Assembly: GCA_039707655.1 (NCBI GenBank)
Contig: CM077676.1
Location: 183,206,936-183,270,935, forward strand
Reading direction: 5' to 3'
Source of the DNA: Elymus sibiricus
Lineage: Eukaryota > Streptophyta > Magnoliopsida > Poales > Poaceae
Length of the DNA stretch: 64,000 bases
Part shown: in pieces, positions 49,801 to 60,180 of the stretch
Position numbering within the stretch: position 1 is the first letter of the stretch
Layout: each line of letters opens with the position of its first letter
Notes under the pieces: generated by a model
What the model was told of the DNA's origin: nothing
Database searches by the model: none
Seen by the model: only the letters and a program-made list of their open reading frames with translations
Position numbers and translations under genes: made by a program

Positions 49801-52800
49801 TATTTGAGTTACGAGTTTGGCCTTCATTTAAGAAAATGTGGAATTGTTTCACAACTCATGCCACCTGGAACACCACAGCGTAATGGTGTGTCTGAACGTC
49901 GTAACCGTACTTTATTGGATATGGTGCGTTCTATGATGTCTCTTACCGATTTGCCACTATCAATTTGGGGTTATGCATTAGAGACATCTGCATTCACGTT
50001 AAATAGGGCACCGTCTAAATCCGTTGAGACGACACCGTATGAACTGTGGTTTGGCAAGAAACCTAAGCTGTCGTTTTTTAAAGTTTGGAGATGCGATGCT
50101 TATGTGAAAAAGCTTCAACCTGATAAGCTCGAACCCAAAGCGGAGAAGTGCGTCTTCATAGGATACCCTAAAGAAACAATTGGGTACACCTTCTACCACA
50201 GATCCGAAGGCAAGGTCTTTGTTGCCAAGAATGGGTCCCTTCTAGAGAAGGAGTTTCTCTCGAAAGAAGTGAGTGGGAGGAAAGTAGAACTTGATGAGGT
50301 AATTGTACCTTCTCTCGAATTGGAAAGTAGCTCATCAGAGAAAACCGTTCCCGTGATGCCTACACCAATAAGAGAGGAAGATAATGGTGAAGATCATGAA
50401 ACTTCAGATCAAGTTACTACTGAACCTCGTAGGTCGACCAGAGTACGTTCCACACCAGAGTGGTACGGTAATCCTGTTCTGGAAGTCATGTTGTTAGACA
50501 ACGGCGAACCTACGAACTATGAAGAAGCTATGATGAGCCCAGATTCCGAAAATGGCTTGAGGTCATGAAATCTGAGATAGGATCCATGTATGAGAACAAA
50601 GTATGGACTTTGGTGGACTTGCCCGATGATCGGCAAGCCATTGAGAATAAATGGATTTTTAAGAGGAAGACAAACGCTGATGGTAATATCACTGTCTACA
50701 AAGCTCGACTTGTCGCGAATGGTTTTCGACAAGTTCAAGGGGTTGACTACGATGAGACTTTCTCACCCGTAGCGATGCTTAAGTCTGTCCGAATCATGTT
50801 AGCAATTGCCGCATTTTATGATCTGGCAAATGGATGTCAAAACTGCATTCTTTAATGGTTTTCTCAAAGAAGAGTTGTATATGATGCAACCAGAAGGTTT
50901 TGTCGATCCTAAGGGTGCTAACAAAGTGTGCAAGCTCCAGCGATCCATCTATGGACTGGTGCAAGCATCTCGGAGTTGGAATATACGCTTTCATGAGGTG
51001 ATCAAAGCATATGGTTTTGTACAGACTTACGGTGAAGCCTGTATTTACAAGAAAGTGAGTGGGAGCTCTGTAGCATTTCTAATATTATATGTGGATGACA
51101 TATTGTTGATTGGAAATGATATATAATTTCTGGATGGCATAAAAGGATACTTGAATGAAAGACCTCGGTGAAGCTGCTTATATATTGGGCATCAAGATCT
51201 ATAGAGATAGATCAAGACGCTTGATAAGACTTTCAATGAGTACATACCTTGACAAGATTTTGAAGGAGTTCAAAATGGATCAGTTCAAGAAGGAGTTCTT
51301 GCCTGTATTGTAAGTTGTAAAGTTGAGTAAGACTCAAAGCTCGTCCACGGCAGAAGATAGAGAGAGAACGAAAGTCATTCCCTATGCCTCAGCCATAGGT
51401 TCTATAATGTATGCCATGCTGTGTACCACACCTAATGTGTGCCTTGCCACGTGTCTGGCAAAGGGGGTACATGAGTGATCCAGGAGTGGATCACTGGACA
51501 GCGGTCAAAATTATCCTTAGTAACTAAAGGACTAAGGAAATGTTTCTCGATTATGGAGGTGATAAAGAGTTCGTCGTAAAGGGTTACGTCGATGCAAGCT
51601 TTGACACCAATCTGGATATCTCTGAGTAGCAAACCGGATATGTATAATGGAGCAGTCATTTGGAATAGCTCCAAGTAAAGCGTGATAGCAGCATCTACAG
51701 TATGACATAAGGATTTGCAAAGTACACATGGGTCTGAATATTGCAGACCCATTGACTAAAATTCTCTCTCACGAGCAAAACATGATCACACCTTAGAACT
51801 CTTTGAGTGTTAATCACATGGTGATGTGAACTAGATTATTGACTCTAGTGAACTCTTGGCTGTTAATCACATGGCGATGTGAACTAGATTATTAACTCTA
51901 GTGCAAGTGGGAGACTGATGGAAATATGCCCTAGAGGCAATAATAAAGTTGTTATTATTTTATATTTCCTTGTTCATGATAAAGGTTTATTATTAATGCT
52001 AGAATTGTATTGACCGGAAAATTAAATACATGTGTGAATACATAAACAAATACCGTGTCCCTAGTGAGCCTCTAATAGACTAGCTCGTTGATCAAAGATG
52101 GTTAAGGTTTCCTAACCATAGACATGAGTTGTCATTTGATAACGGGATCACATCATTAGGAGAATGATGTGATGGACAAGACCCATCTGTTAGCTTAGCA
52201 TATGATCGTTCTGTTTATTGCTACTGCTTTCTTGAATGTCAAATACATGTTCCTCCGACCATGAGATCATGCAACTCCCGGATACCGGAGGAATACCTTG
52301 TGTGCTATCAAACGTCACAACGTAACTGGGTGATCCTAAAGATGCTCTACAGGTATCTCCGAAGGTGTCTGTTGAGTTGGCATGGATCGAGACTGGGATT
52401 TGTCACTCCGTGTTTCGAAGAGGTATCTCTGGCCCTCTCGGTAATGCACATCATAAGAAGCTTGCAAGCAAAGTGACTAAGGAGTTAGTTACGGGATGAT
52501 GTATTACGGAACGAGTAAAGAGACTTGCCGGTAACGATATTGAACTAGGTATGGAGATACCGACGATCGAATCTCGGGCAAGTAACATACCGACGGACAA
52601 AGGGAATTACGTATGTTGTCTTTGCGGTTCAACCGATAAGATCTTCGTGGAATATGTAGGAACCAATATGAGCATCCAGGTTCCGCTATTGGTTATTGAC
52701 TGGAGAGGCGTCTCAGTCATGTCTACATCATTCCCGAACCCATATGGTCCGCACGCTTAACGTTCGTTGATGATATAGTGTTATATGAGTTATGTGAATT

Positions 52801-55800
52801 GGTAACCGAATATTGTTCGGAGTCCCGGATGAGATCCCGTACGTCACGAGGAGTCTCGGAATGGTCGAGAGGTAAAGATTTATATATGGGAAGTCATATT
52901 TTGGGTTCCGGAAAAAGGTGCAGTTTTTTCGGTATTGTACCGGGAAGCTTCGAGAAGGTTCCGGAGGATTCCGGAGGGGTCCGGAAGTCCACAAGTGGGT
53001 CCACCACGTCCCAAGGGCTGGCATGGGCTAAGGGGAGGCGCCCTGGCCTTATTGGGCCAGGCGCACCAAGTCCTCAAAAGCCCACGCAGCTAGGGAAGGA
53101 AAAAGGGAGAGTCCTAGTAGGAATAGGATTGGACTTTGGAGTCCAAGTCCACATGTGTACTATTCATGTGGTACTGTTCACGTGGTACTGTTCACGTGGC
53201 ACTATTCCTTCTACTCCAAGCCCCTACACATATATAAATAGAGGAGAGGGGGCGCCCCAAACAAGACACAACATTGTCTTAGCCGTGTGCGGCGCCCCCC
53301 TCCACAGTTCCGTCCCTCGGTCATATTTTCGTAGTGCTTGGGCGAAGCCCTGCGGAGATAGCATCACCATCACCGTCACCACGCCGCCGTGCTGCCGGAA
53401 CTCATCCACTACCTCACCGTCTTGCTGGATCAAGAAGTCGAGGACGTCACCGAGCTGAACGTGTGCTGAACGCGGAGGTGCCGTACGTTCGGTACTCGGT
53501 CGGTTGGATCATGAAGTTGTTCGACGACATCAACCGCGTTGTTCTAATGCTTCCGCTTACGGTCTACGAGGGTACGTAGACACACTCCCCCTCTCGTAGC
53601 TATGCATCTCCATGGATACATCTTGCGTGTGCGTAGAATTTTTTTTGTTTTCCATGCAACGTTCCCCAACAATTATCCCTTCAGGTCAGCAATTAATGAG
53701 CAACTTCCCTAGGGAAGGTAGTATGACACCGAGGAACCAAAGAAAAACAAAGACTACTTAAAGAAAAACACCAAACTTGCAAAACCCACACTTTATTGCT
53801 ACTCAGGGTAATTTACAGTACTTGGCATTACCACAACTCATGCAACATGAACCTTGCGGATACTTAGGTACTAGGGTTGGATGGCGGGTTGCTGGAGAGC
53901 GAAGGAACTAGCAGAGGGGTTGACGGAGCTAGGGCCATACCGAGGGCCCTCCGGGCACAGGTTGCATCCCGGACTAGCTCAGCGATGAGGACGTACTCTG
54001 CGACCATGTAACGAGACATGTATGCCACAGTGACATCGTCATCTGAGCGGACAGGAGGAAACCTAATCCGTCTGGGAGTGGTAGCCATGGTGGGAGAGTA
54101 CTGGAAAGCATGGTTCTCCTGCATCGCGTTTTCCTGATGGCGAATAATGGTGAGACCTGCCAGAGCGGCAAGCTGGACAGCACGGTCCGGAGTAGAGGCA
54201 TAACCACCATGGAGGCTGTAGGTGCGCTTCCCCAAAGGTAGGTCGACTGACATGATAACATTGGCATGATAGTCATGCACCATTCCCGCAAGCGTGGTTT
54301 GGAACACTTGGTATCGTGGCATCTCCCCATTGGGATAGAGCAGACGCCAGACTTCCCAAAGAAGGGATGCGAAGCTGAGGGGTGCAGGGGCTAAGGTGTA
54401 GTCGACCGGAACGGATGCCATCTACAAAATTAGCTGATTAGCGAGCCAAATCTATATGCATGGCATGCAACACACAAATGCATCAACCAAGTGCAGCATT
54501 CAAATGCAACACACAAACAGACCGGGCTCTAATCTAACGGTTTCTAGCGTCCGGGTTAGCTAGGGGTCCTAAAGCCAGACCTGCTCTGATACCAAACCTT
54601 GTGGCACCCCGGCTCAGAGTCACCGGAGCACCCCGTATTCCAGCCCAGAGATCAAGTCTTCTGGAATACAGCACTGCTTGGCATAGAACAAATCAGCTCT
54701 TTATTACAAATAGATGGGTACAAGGGTTTGAGATATTACAAAGGGGTTGCCTCGGCAAAGCTAAACTTGCTACGACAATTCTATGCTAGCAGCAGCTTGA
54801 AGCCTAGCAGCAGGAGTACGGCGTCGAAATGGACTCCATTCCGCACGGACTCTGGCTAGGGACCCATCCCAGCTCGCGATACGAACACCTTCACTAGGCA
54901 AACATGGCAGCACCTACAAACTGGCATGACACGCCAGGTGAGTACTTTGAATGTACTCGCAAGCTCGCAACAATCAAAAGCATCAAGGCATAACAGTGTC
55001 ATAGCATTCATGTTTTAAAATCAGGTTTAACTGTTACTAAAAGGACGGAAGAAAATATTAACATACTGCTGCTACCACCATCCAACCATTTTGCCCTGAA
55101 CCACATGTTTGAACCAATTACTCTTGTCACCAGACTCATGATCACCTCAAGAACTTCTGCTAGTCATTCCCGAGAATCATTCTTAATCTTTACCATCAGC
55201 CTCAAGCAGATGATTACTTTACTACACTGAGACGAGTTCTTCCATCATTAACACGTCATTCCCTCATTGGTGTTGATCAGACAGTGTGACTTAATACGAA
55301 CTGTGTCCAATACCGTGGACTCAGCTATTCGAATAGATTCTTACACTCTGCAGAGGTTGCGCACTTTTCCCACACTATGAAGCTCCTGGTCCCGTACCTC
55401 GGTACACCTCCCTTTCCGGGTGGACCGGTGCTGCTTCAACGAAACTTGCCTAACCCGTGACTCGTCATCATACCACCGACAATCATTCTCCCCCGGAGTC
55501 CTGCCCTGGGTGGCCCCTGTGTCACCCCATGACACCTGCCACCGTCGTGGCCTACTAATTGTCCCAAACGGGGACCTGAGCTCAAAAACCAAACTGGGCT
55601 CACAAGGTTATCGTCGTCTACCTGATCAGGGCAGCACGCACGCATAGCCTTCCCTCTTTGGTGGTACCAATAAAAGAGCACGCTGTTAGACCAAGCCAAG
55701 GCCGACCCATTCCGGCAGGTGTGGCTGCACTGGAAAGTTTGGTTCAGTGGCATTTGATCAACAGTGAAGGATTTTATCCCCGAATAATCATAGTCATCTA

Positions 55801-58800
55801 TGACAATCAGATATACATGTGATCCAAATTACCACATCCAACAACTATATATCCAATGAGGATCATGATCAATTTCTACTACTGATCCCATATGAGTAGT
55901 ACCGGAGGTATCCCAAAGTAATCATAGACGGTAATCTCACAAAATAATCATAGATGGTAATCTCCCAGTCTGACAGCACTCCGGCATAAATCTAGAAATT
56001 TATTACTATCCTATAATCCCATAGTCATTATGACAGCAACTTGTTCAAAATCTCCAAGATATTACCTATATTAATTCATTCACAAATAATCCATAATTGG
56101 TGTTAAAATAATTATTTAAGCTATGATATTGCAATGCAATTATGCAAATGAGAGTTGTGGCTTGCCTGGCACCAACAAAGTGTGGAAGTACTCCTAGCCT
56201 TCACCAACTAGCAAAACAAATCTGAAAAACATTTTTGAAAGCATTTTCAAATACCACATAAAGCATTTTCTACTTACCAGAAATTCTACACAGCAGAGAA
56301 AAATCCCAAATTTTTACAGCAACTGGAGGAGCTCATAAGAAAAATAATGCAAAAAGAATGAACTCATTTGGACTTATGGTCTAAAAGTTATGGATGGTCA
56401 AAGTTTAGTCAAATCTCTGGAATTAATTGAATTTAACTCAAAATCAGAAAAACCCAGAGGAGACCACGTCGAAGGCGTAAACCAACTAGGCGCCTCCACT
56501 TACGTACCGATTCGGGCGCGCAGAGTCGCCGATAGGTGGGGCTCCCTTGCCAGGTTCGAACAGAGAGAGAGAGGAACAGAAGATGGCGACTCACCAGTGA
56601 CGGTTGCCGGCGATAGAGACGGCGGCCAGCTCCGGGGATGGTGGGGATGGAACGAGCGGACGCAGACGAACACTCCGGTACCCGCAGCTTGTCGGGAGAT
56701 GGCCGAACGGCGTCGTCCCTTTCCTCTCAGGCGGCGGTGCTGTTCGGGGGTCGACGGATCTGGCGACTCCGGCGAGTTCTCGGGCAGAGGTGAGGCTAGG
56801 GAGGGTCAGTGGAGTGCCACGAACTCGGGGGTGGTCTTGGTTGAGATCGAGGTGGTCGGAGATGAGTGGACGGAGCTGGGGCAGAACGGCGGAGCACTTC
56901 GCCGGATTTGGAGGAGAAGAGCTCCCCTGCTTGCTCTGGAGCTACTAGGTGGCGATTGAGGGAGAGAGGGGTGTAGTGGTGAGAGCTGGAGAGGCCGGGA
57001 GGGCTTTTTATAGACGGGCGGAGGGTGGCCGAGCCGGATCCCGCCGCAGGTGAGCTGGCACGGCGAGGACGGCGAGCTGGCCGTCGTGGAGCGAGGGAGG
57101 CGACGAGGAAGGACAAGAGAGTTAAGACGACGCGACGGCTCGACGGGAGGAAGAAGTCAGCCAGCGTGGCCACAGTTCCAGTACTGTGCCACATGTGGCG
57201 GCGCTTGGCCATGTCCGGCGGGAGCTCTGCCAGCGACGGGAGGCTTCCAGGCGAGCCAGGTGGATGGCGGAGACGATGTCGGCACTAAGAGACACGGCGA
57301 TATGGCGTCTACGCGAAGAACCGGCGAGGCCCGAGAGGGTTCAATGCGGAGAGCGCGAATTCTGTCCAGGCAGACGCGTGGTCACCGCGTGCACTGGCGC
57401 ACGCGGCGCGCTCTGGGTCCCGCCTATGCCCTTGGTATGAGAAGAGCTGGTCTGGGAAGTAGGATAGGCTCACTGGAAGTTTCTGGTCAGTAACTTGTGC
57501 AGCAAGTTGAGGAGAAGTGGTTAGGGCTCTGAGAGAGGGAGTTTGCCATTCTAAAATGTAGTAGGAAGGTTCATATACTGGGAAAAATTCAGACCAAATG
57601 GACAAGTTTAGAGCATGGTAGCTTCACAACTGTCCCTTTGGTCAAGAAATTTTGCAGATGATGATACACTCACTTGGATGGGTTCCTAGGGTTGGCACTT
57701 GGTATTTGTGGGTTATTTGAAAATGCCAACATGCTATAAAAATTTCAGCCCAATTGGGTAAGTGTTCAGGGTACTTCCTTCACAACACTTCCCACTGGAC
57801 AGAAACTTGGGAGAGTTTTATTTAAAAATTGTCCAAGTGAAATAGGCCCAAAATTTGTGGAGTCTGATAATATGGTTAGAAGAAAGTCCTGGATTAATTT
57901 CAGAATTTTTGAAGCAATATAACATATAGTTGCCTCAGAAACTGAAATTATGACCAGAATCGAAGATTGGATGTTGTGCTCACCATGAGAAGTAAATCTT
58001 GAATATTTTCACAAATCCAAGGTTCACATGGTGCAAAGGATTTTTGAGAATTTTCTTGGAATTTTTGGGAGAGCAGAAATATAGGTTGCTTCACAACCTA
58101 GAGCTTAAAGGGCTATTCCTTTAATGGAAAAAGGAAACATTAAATTGGAATAAAATTGAGGTTGAGCAAGAATGGAAGGGACATGACTTGTGAGAAGTTT
58201 TTGAGGTCTTGAGTCACTTGGGAAAGAAAGTCAAAAGAAATTCCCAAGTCTTAAGTCCATAGAGCCATTCAGAAACAAAACCAAGCCAATTTCAAAAAAA
58301 AATGAGAAAGAAAAGTTGAGAAAAACCAGGGTGTCACACTTACAATGCCTGACTTAGGTTGCTGTTAAGCCTGTTGTAGTAAATAGTTCTATCCATTTTT
58401 TACTCTGTCCCTTTGCTACCGTGCTAGTCTTTGCAATGAATATATCATTGGAGATGCTGTCGTTTTATAACCATTTGCTATTTTTGAGGGATGTTCACCC
58501 TTTTTTAGTTAACATGCCTTTCCATGTACTTACGCAGGGCCACAATGGGTGATGATGTTGTTTACCGTCGAGGTTAGTTCCATCCCAATGTCTTATAGTA
58601 CTCTACATCATTTATGCAATTGCAGTTGGGCCTCTAACATTTACTTGTTGCTTGTAGGTACACATGTCAGTGGCACTGATCCACGCTTCGACCCGGAGGA
58701 ACACCTCGCCTCTGACAATGCCGACTTGGGGCGGGCTCTGACCCAGATGAAGTGCCCCAGCAACTACCCCTCGGGATTTACCAAGTAGGAACTGTCCAGT

Positions 58801-59926
58801 TCAATTTTACCAATACCAGTTGTAATGGCTATGTTTTGAATGGTTGATGTATTATGCATGCTGTAGTAAACGTGCCTAACCCGTCTTAGCTATTTTCCCT
58901 ACCTTTTTCTAGACAACTGGGTCATTCTCTGCCCTAGCAGCACTTGCCTTGAGATGTTTAACTCAGTCAATTTCAATTTCATCAGTACCAGTTTCAATGG
59001 CAATATTAGGTTGTCTGTAGTTAACACGTGCCTTGTTTATTTTAGTAATGCACATTGTGATGTTCAAGTATGAACTTTCGAGTTCAATTTCACCAATACC
59101 AGTTACAAACTTACAATGACTGACTTAGGTTGCTGTTAAGCCTATTGTAGTAAACAATTCTATCCATTTTTTACTCTGCCCCTTTGCCAACGTGCTACTC
59201 TTCGCAATGAAGATATCATTGGAGATGTTGTCGTTTTATTACCATTTGCTATTTTTGGTGGATGTTAATCCTGTTGTAGTTAACATGCCTTTCCATGTAC
59301 TTACGCAGGGCCACAATGGGCGATGCTGTTGTTTGCCGTCGAGGTTAGTTGCATCCCTTATCTTATATTATTTTACATCATTTACTGGTGGCTTGTTGGT
59401 ACATATATCAGCGGTACTGATCCACGCTTCGACCCCTTTTGCGTATGGGGCAATGAGATATTCATGAAGAAGCATAAAGTGAGGAAACTTTGTTAGGCGA
59501 AAGAGATGGGTGATGGGAATTAAAATCTTTATTTACACTTTATCCAAGACAATAGTGAACTTTACGATGGTAAGTAATCTGTTGCCTTTTTCCCTGCCCA
59601 CAATGAGTTACTCTATTAGACATGAATATCTGAAAGTTTTCTCTTTTCAGTGGTTTCCGAAGCAATTTACTCATGATTACCTTGCAAACTACATGACCGG
59701 AGTGGAGGCAACTAAGGTTAAAGTATATAATTCATACTACCATGATAATGGTTTAGAAGTCTTCCTGAAGGCGGTGAAGGATGGGCGGGCGGTCATCACA
59801 AGGGGTTGGACAAAAGCTATGCACGTCTTTGGCATGGAGGAGGGCACATTATGGGCATTCCGCTTCTTCAACACCATCGGCAGCCAAAATGATTTACACT
59901 TCTCTCTTCACCTTTACCGCCTCTAA
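37859..59926 (+). CDS. B3-domain protein with in-frame tandem exon modules (301 aa predicted)
   Basis: Preferred exons: 37859-38091, 38618-38652, 38738-38864, 58538-58572, 58658-58784, 59497-59569, 59651-59926. They sum to 906 nt, open throughout, 301 residues. The 38865-58537 intron contains a 19.1-kb retrotransposon insertion. Residues 1-77 begin [20 protein letters not shown] and end with [20 protein letters not shown] and SRFT. Two 54-residue modules follow (about 78-185), each with [18 protein letters not shown]. Residues about 193-290 form a B3-like DNA-binding domain: [51 protein letters not shown] and LWAFRFFNT. Splice signals include GTATGA donors, a TGTTAG acceptor at 59496, a strong GTAAGT donor at 59570 and TTTTCAG at 59650. 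An alternative chain using 59309-59343 and 59399-59478 is also open (948 nt) but needs a TTG acceptor and loses the first B3 strand. The exon 58658-58784 donor is GTAGGA. It is likely a nuclear DNA-binding protein; expression is unknown. Confidence 0.55.
39195..42976 (-). repeat. 3' LTR (3782 bp) of the long-LTR element
   Basis: In plus orientation it runs from TGTGGCACCCCGGCTC to CCAGGGTGTCACA. A minus-strand TATA-like GCCTATAAAAATC is at about 41600-41613. It differs from the other copy mainly by about 40 extra bases near 42015-42060. The GC-rich ORFs between 41.0 and 42.05 kb on both strands recur in the other LTR and are not genes. Confidence 0.95.
42977..42992 (-). promoter_or_regulatory. 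Polypurine tract of the long-LTR element
   Basis: The minus-strand sequence TTAAGGGGGGTAGGTT abuts the 3' LTR start TGTGACACC. It confirms the minus orientation given by the primer-binding site. Confidence 0.8.
43915..44175. repeat. Imperfect minisatellite, about 65-bp unit, four copies
   Basis: Each unit carries GACGGCYG-RAAACA followed by CTCAGAACA or a close variant. Cores lie at about 43932, 43999, 44064 and 44132. It lies in the internal region of the long-LTR element. Confidence 0.7.
44460..44775. repeat. Imperfect minisatellite, about 50-bp unit, about six copies
   Basis: Repeated blocks of the type GTACTGAGGAAG...CTCGAAGC/GGAAGC...TT recur about every 50 bp: TGCTGAAGAAG at 44480 and 44573, TGTTGAGGAAG at 44525, TGTCGAGGAAG at 44625 and TACTGAGGAAG at 44720. 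The copies are well diverged. Confidence 0.6.
45111..46867 (+). repeat. 5' LTR of the plus-strand Angela-type element
   Basis: 1757 bp. The TATA box region CATATATAAATAGAGG is at about 46427-46442. The 226-codon plus-strand ORF at 45974-46654 is part of the LTR and recurs in the 3' LTR at 52778-53458. Confidence 0.95.
46869..46883 (+). promoter_or_regulatory. Degenerate primer-binding site
   Basis: TGGTATCATGAGCCA follows the LTR end by one base. It matches the initiator tRNA-Met complement except for an inserted T in CAGAGC. Confidence 0.75.
46884..48104 (+). other. 5' leader of the plus-strand Angela-type element
   Basis: Untranslated leader parallel in content to 29016-30273. No gene is supported. 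GATGGAGATCA motifs are repeated around 47480-47555. Confidence 0.7.
48105..51780 (+). pseudogene. Angela-type gag-pol polyprotein, broken
   Basis: The expected gag start codon reads GTAG (about 48105) and a TAG follows at about 48155. Gag: [35 protein letters not shown] and a stop at 48730. The zinc knuckle [14 protein letters not shown] is at about 48858-48900. Protease at about 49000: [12 protein letters not shown], with the usual DTGS altered to DTNS, then decay to 49300. Integrase, open from 49309 to 50568: [43 protein letters not shown] and [15 protein letters not shown] 50565-51126 in two frames: [25 protein letters not shown] and the catalytic [12 protein letters not shown]. RNase H (51127-51780) is heavily shifted. 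It is non-functional. Confidence 0.92.
51916..53671 (+). repeat. 3' LTR of the plus-strand Angela-type element
   Basis: 1756 bp, preceded by the purine tract AAGTGGGAGAC at 51905-51915. It has the same TATA region as the 5' LTR (about 53230-53245) and ends CGTTCCCCAACA at 53671. Confidence 0.95.
53864..54421 (-). CDS. Intact ORF of unknown function in the long-LTR element (185 aa)
   Basis: I do not recognise the family. It opens with an ATG at 54421-54419 and is uninterrupted to 53864, about 160 bp inside the primer-binding site, the position of gag. Segments include [78 protein letters not shown] and [20 protein letters not shown]. It has mixed alpha-helical character with a Ser/Pro-rich tail, and no zinc knuckle, protease or RT motif. 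By position it is probably a short gag-like protein of a non-autonomous element. The opposing frame 54330-53974 is a shadow. Confidence 0.5.
   Translation of the reverse strand: MASVPVDYTLAPAPLSFASLLWEVWRLLYPNGEMPRYQVFQTTLAGMVHDYHANVIMSVDLPLGKRTYSLHGGYASTPDRAVQLAALAGLTIIRHQENAMQENHAFQYSPTMATTPRRIRFPPVRSDDDVTVAYMSRYMVAEYVLIAELVRDATCARRALGMALAPSTPLLVPSLSSNPPSNPST
54583..54594 (-). promoter_or_regulatory. Primer-binding site of the long-LTR element
   Basis: The minus-strand sequence TGGTATCAGAGC lies five bases inside the LTR edge at 54600. It is complementary to initiator tRNA-Met and identifies the right LTR as the 5' LTR. Confidence 0.88.
54600..58338 (-). repeat. 5' LTR (3739 bp) of the long-LTR element
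   Basis: Paired with 39195-42976. It has the same termini and a minus-strand TATA-like GTCTATAAAAAGCC at about 57003-57018. It lacks about 40 bases present near 42015-42060 of the partner, joined at CGCGCTCTGGGTCCC. GC-rich ORFs at 56.39-57.49 kb are LTR sequence, not genes. Confidence 0.95.
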
Positions 59927-60180
59927 ATATTGTGGTTCATCATAGTTAATCTGCTGCCTAATTCTGTAATTATTGAACATTGTAAATTGGATATGTATGA
60001 TGGATGTGAAATATTTGAATTCCACACTTCATATTTCAAAATTTGGAATTTCCAATTCAAATAATGAATTGCCGAAAAAATAAAATTAAACAGCAGGGAA
60101 TAAAGTACTGTGCACACGGTTAGAAAGAAAACAATGTGTGTGATGAAAAAATATAGTACACATGATTATTTGACGGATAA
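59927..60180 (+). other. 3' flank of the plus-strand B3 gene
   Basis: AT-rich sequence after the stop, consistent with a 3' UTR. No gene is visible. Candidate A-rich polyadenylation signals (AAAATAAAATT) are at about 60076-60087. Confidence 0.4.

Larger units (their letters stand above)
45111..53671 (+). mobile_element. Angela/BARE-1/WIS-type Copia retrotransposon, plus strand (TSD ATTAT)
   Basis: The 8561-bp element is flanked by ATTAT at 45106-45110 and 53672-53676. LTRs of 1757 and 1756 bp begin TGATGGAAATATGCCC and end CGTTCCCCAACA. Between them lie leader, gag, protease, integrase, RT and a heavily decayed RNase H. It is inserted in the internal region of the long-LTR element in the opposite orientation. 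By eye the LTRs differ at roughly 45-50 positions, so it is neither new nor very old. Confidence 0.95.
39195..58338 (-). mobile_element. Non-autonomous long-LTR retrotransposon in a B3-gene intron (TSD CTAAC/CTTAC)
   Basis: Two long direct LTRs (39195-42976 and 54600-58338) flank an internal region of about 3.06 kb once the nested Copia element is removed; the total is about 10.6 kb. The flanks are CTAAC (39190-39194) and CTTAC (58339-58343). The uninterrupted sister intron copy at about 59110 reads AAACTTACAATG, showing CTTAC as the original site. The termini TGTGACACCC...GGTGCCACA (minus) resemble the Gypsy-type LTR at 1107. The primer-binding site is beside the right LTR and a purine tract beside the left, so it is minus-strand. 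There is no pol. Size and LTR length fit a large retrotransposon derivative. Confidence 0.9.
38000..59436 (+). repeat. 771-bp tandem genomic units containing exon pairs of the B3 gene
   Basis: The 35-nt exon starts at 38618, 58538 and 59309. After removing the inserted element and one target-site copy (19149 bp) the spacings are 771 and 771 bp. The 127-nt partner exon occurs at 38738-38864 and 58658-58784. In the last unit it is cut after GACCC (about 59435) and loses its AG acceptor. The first unit starts inside the first coding exon at about 38000, at the shared CCGGAGGAACACCTC. Introns of 85 bp (within the pair) and about 525 bp (between pairs) are also conserved. Confidence 0.9.

Noticed and set aside
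56390..57493. GC-rich overlapping ORFs on both strands (also at 41.2-42.04 kb)
   Set aside because: They are duplicated in both copies of the 3.7-kb LTR, overlap in several frames, and have Arg/Gly/Ala-rich composition without domain motifs.
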